Source: Bacteroidota bacterium
Lineage (GTDB): Bacteria; Bacteroidota; Bacteroidia; Bacteroidales; Paludibacteraceae
Reading direction: 5' to 3'
NCBI GenBank assembly: GCA_017860345.1
Contig: JAFNAV010000020.1
Span: 1-59,318, forward strand
Length of the DNA stretch: 59,318 bases
Of the stretch, positions 55,386-59,318 are shown in pieces. The notes beneath the pieces were generated by a model. That model had not been told where the DNA came from and did no database searches. It was given only the letters and a program-made list of their open reading frames with translations. How positions within the stretch are numbered: position 1 is the stretch's first letter; every line of letters begins with the position of its first letter. The translations under genes were made by a program, and so were the position numbers.

Positions 55386-55964
55386 TTAAAATGCAGCTAA
55401 TTTACGGGTGTTCTTGTCCCAGTGCGGAGCGTTGCCGATAGCCTGAATTACATCTTCGGCCTTGTCAACTACCTGCCACATGTTTCGATGAATATCGCGC
55501 ATAAAATTTTCATCTACAGCTTTATGCAGCATTTCGATGAGTGGGTTGAAATAGCCGTTCACATTTACAATGATAATAGGTTTTGTGAAAATGCCAAGTT
55601 GTTTCCATGTAATAATTTCGAGGAGCTCTTCCAGCGTACCGCACCCACCCGGGAGTGCCACGGCAGCATCGGCCATCGAGGCCATTTTTTCCTTTCTTTC
55701 GTGCATGGTTTCGGTCATGATAAGTTCTGTGAGCCCGTTGTGGTTCCATTCCTGCTCGCACATAAAGCGCGGTATCACCCCGGTAACCTCGCCTCCCGAA
55801 CGCAATACGCTATCGGCAATTTCGCCCATCAAACCCAACGATCCACCGCCATATACCAACCTGAGGTTAAGCGCAGCCATAGCTGCTCCCAGCTGTTTGG
55901 CTGCTTCAAAGTAAACAGCATTTATTTTTGTGCTTGATGCACAATATACACAGATATTTTGCAT
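55386..55964 (-). CDS. LOG family protein (nucleoside monophosphate phosphoribohydrolase type)
   Basis: A 192-residue Rossmann-fold protein with the signature GGGSLGLMGE, PRFM and ALPGGCGTLEELLEIITW. LOG enzymes remove ribose-5-phosphate from nucleoside monophosphates, in plants from cytokinin precursors; the bacterial substrate is usually AMP or unknown. It lies 13 bases before the DUF4271 gene, so it is probably the first gene of that operon. Confidence 0.9.
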   Translation of the reverse strand: MQNICVYCASSTKINAVYFEAAKQLGAAMAALNLRLVYGGGSLGLMGEIADSVLRSGGEVTGVIPRFMCEQEWNHNGLTELIMTETMHERKEKMASMADAAVALPGGCGTLEELLEIITWKQLGIFTKPIIIVNVNGYFNPLIEMLHKAVDENFMRDIHRNMWQVVDKAEDVIQAIGNAPHWDKNTRKLAAF

Positions 55965-56066
55965 GTAAAAATCGTCTTGAAAAAAAATATGAAAATGAAT
56001 AATAATTACCCCAATGCGTATAAATTAATTTTCACTAAAAAACGTCCGTTAATTCGGTAACGTCTG

Positions 56067-56095
56067 CAAAAATACAGTTTCTTTCCGTATTTTTG
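56067..56095. promoter_or_regulatory. Palindromic pair of divergent -7 elements
   Basis: CAAAAATAC at 56067-56075 and GTATTTTTG at 56087-56095 form a perfect 9-bp inverted repeat. Read on each strand they give TATTTTTG, so one box can serve the LOG gene (minus) and the other a transcript toward the repeat region (plus). No TTTG is found 20 bases upstream of either. Confidence 0.45.
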
Positions 56096-56136
56096 AATAC
56101 TGAACTTGCTTAAATAATAAAATTGTGTATTATTGA

Positions 56137-56184
56137 AGCTAAATTATTGAAGCCAAAATAAGCTAAATTATTGAAGCCAAAATA
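56137..56184. repeat. Perfect tandem duplication of 24 bases
   Basis: Two adjacent identical copies beginning AGCTAAATTATTGAAG; a partial third copy precedes. The second copy ends exactly where TGTAGGGGGC begins. Confidence 0.85.
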
Positions 56185-56195
56185 TGTAGGGGGCA
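56185..56195 (+). mobile_element. Candidate left terminus of the Mu-like element
   Basis: TGTAGGGGGCA begins with the TG dinucleotide expected at Mu-like ends. Its inverse form TGCAGGGGGTA occurs three times on the minus strand at 56511-56547, as expected if these are related transposase sites. The right end is outside the window, so the target duplication cannot be checked. Confidence 0.35.
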
Positions 56196-56510
56196 ATACC
56201 AATGGTAAAAAAGTATATTTAGTGCAAATGGCGTGAAAACCCTTAATACAAAGGCTTTAAGCAAAATCTTATGAAGTGCTTATGGCAAAACGAACGGTAA
56301 AAAATAACCGTTTTTAACGTAAAAATAACAGCGGTGAACCGTTTTTTAGTACAAAATAGGCGTTGAAGTTGAAATTATGAAACAATATAACCGATAGTAA
56401 AAAAGGCAATAAATCAGGCTCAAAACACTGTATATCAATAGAAACAACATAAAAAGTAGCGTATTTAGTGATAAATCACGTTTTAATCATAAATCACTTT
56501 TTTGAAGTGC

Positions 56511-56547
56511 TACCCCCTGCATACCCCCTGCATTTTACCCCCTGCAT
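56511..56547. repeat. Three direct copies of TACCCCCTGCAT
   Basis: Copies at 56511, 56522 and 56536, spaced 11 and 14 bases, that is about one helical turn. Possible protein-binding sites at the element end. Confidence 0.65.
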
Positions 56548-56655
56548 TCCCCGTCATTTTTAATCGTTAACACCTACCTATTTCAGAAACATTGATATTA
56601 TCGATTAAAAATCATTTCGTGTATAACTTTTGAAAAAATATATTACTTTTGTGTC

Positions 56656-56724
56656 GTCGGAGCTGCGTACTTCGGCACACGTTGGCAGGTTATTCTTCGG
56701 AATGGGCTGCCAATGTCATTTTTA
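56656..56724 (+). ncRNA. Tandem structured RNA, unit A
   Basis: A TACTTTTG -7 box at 56644-56651 precedes it. Hairpin 1: GTCGGAG (56656-56662), loop CTGCGTA, CTTCGGC (56670-56676), seven pairs with two wobbles. Hairpin 2: ACGTTGGCAG (56679-56688) / CTGCCAATGT (56707-56716) with an inner ATTC-TTCG-GAAT tetraloop, then TTTTT. The whole is a short RNA with a Rho-independent end. Confidence 0.65.
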
Positions 56725-56730
56725 TAGTTA

Positions 56731-56762
56731 TTTGTTTTATTCCTATAAATACATTACTTTTG
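56731..56762 (+). promoter_or_regulatory. Canonical promoter of RNA unit B
   Basis: TTTG at 56731-56734, exactly 20 bases, then TACTTTTG at 56755-56762. It begins 7 bases after the terminator T run of unit A. Confidence 0.75.
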
Positions 56763-56766
56763 TGCT

Positions 56767-56835
56767 GTCTGCGTTGCGCACGTGGACGTCTTATGGCAAA
56801 TATAGCTTCGGTTGTGTTTGCCATTCGTATTTTTC
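56767..56835 (+). ncRNA. Tandem structured RNA, unit B
   Basis: Hairpin 1: GTCTGCG (56767-56773), loop TTGCGCA, CGTGGAC (56781-56787). Hairpin 2: ATGGCAAA (56793-56800) / TTTGCCAT (56817-56824) closed by a C-TTCG-G tetraloop, then TCGTATTTTT. The sequence of both stems differs from unit A while the pairing is kept. Confidence 0.7.
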
Positions 56836-56879
56836 ATGAATATATTGTACAACAATTTAAAATATATTTGTTTTGCAAT

Positions 56880-56951
56880 GTCGGAGTTGCGTACTCTGAT
56901 GCTACCCGTGGCGAATAGGTTATTTATAACTTGCTCGCCACGGTTCATTTT
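56880..56951 (+). ncRNA. Tandem structured RNA, unit C
   Basis: A promoter ATTG (56844-56847), 20 bases, TTGTTTTG (56868-56875) lies in the same register as in unit B. Hairpin 1: GTCGGAG (56880-56886), loop TTGCGTA, CTCTGAT (56894-56900). Hairpin 2: CCGTGGCGA / TCGCCACGG (56906-56914 / 56935-56943), then a T-rich tail. Confidence 0.65.
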
Positions 56952-56958
56952 AAAATAA

Positions 56959-57039
56959 TGCCTACAAAACAGTATTGCCGAATAAAGAATTAGTAATTTC
57001 TTATTCGGCAATACAATTAAAAATAGCTTATAGTAGGCA
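56959..57039. terminator. Nested hairpin at the 3' end of the repressor gene
   Basis: A perfect 14-bp stem GTATTGCCGAATAA (56972-56985) / TTATTCGGCAATAC (57001-57014) inside an outer 7-bp pair TGCCTAC (56959-56965) / GTAGGCA (57033-57039). Probable terminator of the repressor transcript on the minus strand. Confidence 0.65.
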
Positions 57040-57053
57040 CTAAGTAATTTATT

Positions 57054-57764
57054 TTATGTGTTTTCGCTACTGTCGATCTCTTTTAATAACTCTGATAATG
57101 TTTTTTGATGCTTATCTGTAATCTCAATTATTTTCATCATGGCATCGCTTTCGTTTAAAAAATCATTGTATATAACATCGTACTTATCAATCACCTGCTT
57201 AATCTCTTCAGGAATAACAGTATCATCTTTACCCTCTTTTATGGAGTTGGTCATTACTTCTAATATATTGTGAGTGATATCAAGTTCTAATGTTTGTTGA
57301 ATTTGTTCGCACAGTAATTGAGTTGCCATAAATTGCTTTGATAATTTATTGAAACTATCATATTTAATACTAGTATCATATTTTGATTTGTAATTATTAA
57401 ATATCATCCACGTAAAAGCCTTTGTTAATTGCTCCTGAGTTGTTTCCTGTTCATTTATAACTATTTCACTTTTATTTTCACTCAATTGTAATTCGCTTTC
57501 AGTTATAATTGATTTTGTGACTGATGAGTCTAAAGACCCATCAGTTGAGTTGCTTAAAAACCAATCAATTGAAATGTTTAATTTAGACTTTAATTCACTT
57601 AATATCTTTGTAGTAACTTCTCTTTTCCCATTTTCAAGTTCAGAGTAATACGATTGCTTTACACCCAGTAATGTAGAAAAATCTTTTTGATTCATTCCCT
57701 TTTCTATCCTGATTTTCTTTATCTTATCACTAAGAGTGATTTTATTTTTGAAAATATTTTCCAT
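57054..57764 (-). CDS. XRE-family regulator, probable repressor of the Mu-like element
   Basis: A 236-residue protein with an N-terminal HTH_3 domain (about 12-66: LSDKIKKIRIEKGMNQKDFS, LLGVKQSYYSELENGKREVT quoted in parts) and a long, mostly helical C-terminal part with no peptidase Ser/Lys motif. It diverges from a small HTH gene and a DDE transposase gene, the arrangement of c, ner and A in phage Mu. The AT-rich composition agrees with foreign origin. Confidence 0.75.
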   Translation of the reverse strand: MENIFKNKITLSDKIKKIRIEKGMNQKDFSTLLGVKQSYYSELENGKREVTTKILSELKSKLNISIDWFLSNSTDGSLDSSVTKSIITESELQLSENKSEIVINEQETTQEQLTKAFTWMIFNNYKSKYDTSIKYDSFNKLSKQFMATQLLCEQIQQTLELDITHNILEVMTNSIKEGKDDTVIPEEIKQVIDKYDVIYNDFLNESDAMMKIIEITDKHQKTLSELLKEIDSSENT

Positions 57765-57766
57765 TA

Positions 57767-57832
57767 AAGTGATATTTATTCATTATTAGTTATATCTTTG
57801 CGGTGATATTTATATACTGAACCGCAAATATA
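57767..57832. promoter_or_regulatory. Divergent control region of the repressor and Ner-like genes
   Basis: Two copies of GTGATATTTAT (from 57769 and 57803) and an inverted pair TTTGCGGT (57798-57805) / ACCGCAAA (57821-57828). -7 boxes TATCTTTG (57793-57800, plus) and TATATTTG (57825-57832, minus) overlap these motifs, so bound repressor could block both promoters. Confidence 0.6.
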
Positions 57833-57839
57833 CAATAAA

Positions 57840-58043
57840 ATGGATAATCGACAAGAATTAAAGAAACTTTTACCCTATGGAGGTCAAAAAGAAATTGCAA
57901 AGAGACTAAATGTGACAGTAAGTTTAGTATCAAACTATTTCTCTGGCTTAAATAACAGCGAATTGGTAGAAAAAGAGGTATGTAATTACTTAGCAGAGAT
58001 CGCCGAAAATAGACGTCAGTTGCTAATAAAAGCATTGTCCTAA
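57840..58043 (+). CDS. Small HTH protein, Ner/Cro-like
   Basis: A 67-residue DNA-binding protein: YGGQKEIAKRLNVTVSLVSN forms a helix-turn-helix (about 13-35), and SELVEKEVCNYLAEIAEN a following helix. Size, position and orientation opposite the repressor match Mu Ner, which limits early transcription. It is 14 bases before the transposase gene. Confidence 0.7.
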   Translation: MDNRQELKKLLPYGGQKEIAKRLNVTVSLVSNYFSGLNNSELVEKEVCNYLAEIAENRRQLLIKALS

Positions 58044-58057
58044 AGCCTGATTGTTTA

Positions 58058-59318
58058 TGGATGGTATTAGAATCATAGATAATAGTAGTAATCAGGTTTT
58101 CCTGTCGTATTCATGGATAATTGAAAATTCAGATATTCCAGAAAAGACAGTAAGATTTTGGAGTACGCGAGATGTAGGCGTTCGATTTACAGAAGGTAAT
58201 CGCGCTTATATTGACTATGATACTATCCCTGAACAATCGCGTAAAAAATTACCTTCAAAAGAGGGGATAATTTCCATTTACAAAGAAGAAACAAATGCTT
58301 TTGCTGACAACTGTCAAACATACAATTGTTTTGCAGTTCTCGACACCGCATATCACGTTGAGTTCGTTAAATACCGTCAAATTTATATTGATTTAGGGTT
58401 CAGTGGCGAAAAGGTAACCGAATATGCCCGAAAACATGCTGTTTGGACACGAATTGTACAACTCCACGACGAACATCATAAATTACGCTATATATACGAT
58501 GCTTATTCAATGGTATTACCGGGCGGTTATGTGTACGGTCGTATGAATGTGAATATCAATAAATGCAAAACAAGCGGTGTAACATCACTTCTTGTGAAGG
58601 ATGCACGAAGTAATGACAATGCCAAAAAATACGATGCTCGTTACGAGGCTTTTGTAGTTCGGTTTATGAGTAGTGGAAAAGCTTACGAACGAACCATAAT
58701 ACACGATGCATTGATTGAAGAGTGTGAGCGGCTTGGATGGGAAAAACCATCGTACAGCTGGGTTAAATACTGTGTGGCTCGCAATATGAATCATGCTAAA
58801 CGTGGTAGATATGGCGAAATGGAATACTTTTCAAAAGAAGAATCGTATGCCGGCATTATCAAAGCTCTATATACTCACGATCAGTGGCAAATTGATGGTT
58901 GGACTTTACCTTTTTACATGGAAGGAATGACGAAACTCACCCTCTTTGCTGTGATGGATGCAAGTAGCGGTTATATAATTGGCTATGACATAGCACCAAC
59001 CGAAAATACTGAAACTATACTCCGAGGACTCGAACGGGCCGTAAAAGTGGCAAAATGTCTCCCTTATGAAATAGTATCGGACAATCACTCATTCAATAAA
59101 ACAAAAGAAGCTGAATACCTGAAAATAAATACCGATAAATTGGGTATGACATGGACGGTAACATCTAATCCACGTCATAAAGGAATAATTGAACGTAGGT
59201 TAGGTGTTTTAGGACGCAAATTTATGAAGAGATACCCGGGTTATATTGGTGAAGGTATAAAAACTAAAAATCCCGATGGTAGAACATCGCTTGAAGAATT
59301 GACCAAATACCAACGTTC
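58058..59318 (+). CDS. Mu-like DDE transposase, cut by the window end
   Basis: An open frame of 420 codons runs off the window. Residues about 15-60 hold a small winged-helix-like part, about 110-250 helix-rich site-binding parts, and about 270-385 an RNase H-like core with acidic triad D280 (QIDGW), D342 (VSDNHS) and E379 (KGIIERRLG). The spacing and the gene order repressor-ner-transposase place it with MuA-type transposases of phages or transposons. The following B ATPase would lie outside the window. Confidence 0.85.

Larger units (their letters stand above)
56100..56640. other. Non-coding repeat-rich stretch, probable left end of a Mu-like element
   Basis: No gene is visible. It contains a 24-base perfect tandem duplication (56137-56184), a TGTAGGGGGC start at 56185, two copies of a 20-odd-base block (56207-56234 and 56451-56480), a small hairpin ACGGT/ACCGT before a T run near 56293-56316, three copies of TACCCCCTGCAT and an 11-bp inverted repeat ATTTTTAATCG (56556-56566) / CGATTAAAAAT (56602-56612). 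Confidence 0.5.

Noticed and set aside
56137-56184. Direct repeats considered as a CRISPR array
   Set aside because: Only two full copies without spacers and no cas genes.
1-59318. tRNA and rRNA genes
   Set aside because: I found no cloverleaf with a TTCGA-type T arm and no rRNA-like sequence on either strand.

Overview
This window is a chromosomal segment from a member of the Bacteroidetes, most likely the order Bacteroidales. The evidence is a type IX secretion pair (PorW/SprE-like lipoprotein plus PorX), a type A T9SS sorting domain, an ArgF' transcarbamylase of the N-succinylornithine type, RprX/RprY two-component genes, an EF-G2 paralogue, DUF4296 and DUF4271 proteins, an agmatine/carboxyspermidine polyamine gene set, and promoters of the Bacteroides type (TTTG, 20 bases, TAnnTTTG). 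The genus cannot be fixed from the sequence alone.

Layout. 1-6.4 kb: end of a DNase-I-like hydrolase gene, a small membrane protein, then porW-like and porX. 6.5-15 kb: an arginine cluster (argF', argB, argE) interrupted by apt, a GxxExxY gene with foldback repeats, a poorly coding stretch, an unrecognised lipoprotein/membrane-protein group and a secreted alpha/beta hydrolase. 15-18.5 kb: a T9SS-tagged small protein overlapping a 948-residue beta-helix protein. 18.7-29.8 kb: manC, mutL, rprXY, a major facilitator, a dicarboxylate-type symporter and EF-G2. 30.1-32.6 kb: an AT-rich restriction-modification module. 32.9-42.3 kb: a second symporter, the ileS-dksA-lspA-DUF4296 operon on the minus strand, a PhnA-like protein and ahcY. 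42.4-51.2 kb: TatD, a C-terminal protease, pnuC, carboxynorspermidine/carboxyspermidine dehydrogenase, an AAA-DUF4143 ATPase, queC, aguA and aguB. 51.2-56 kb, minus strand: punA, lpxK, yidD, a disrupted rnpA, hemD, DUF4271 and a LOG-family gene. 56-59.3 kb: about 1.1 kb of structured non-coding DNA and then the left part of a Mu-like element (repressor, Ner-like protein, DDE transposase running off the window).

How they work together. PorX is the cytoplasmic regulator of the secretion system to which the PorW/SprE-like lipoprotein belongs; the 15 kb locus supplies a likely substrate. argF', argB and argE act in one arginine pathway that uses acylated intermediates. aguA and aguB convert agmatine to putrescine, and the dehydrogenase at 45.7 kb can carry putrescine on toward carboxyspermidine.

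Most notable signals: (1) three tandem units of about 112 bp at 56656-56951, each predicted to make a ~70-nt RNA with a 5' hairpin (7-bp compensated stem, 7-nt loop of pattern YTGCGYA) followed by a terminator hairpin; (2) an apparent deletion of the middle of rnpA; (3) the GxxExxY gene with foldback repeats; (4) an EF-G paralogue lacking the catalytic histidine.
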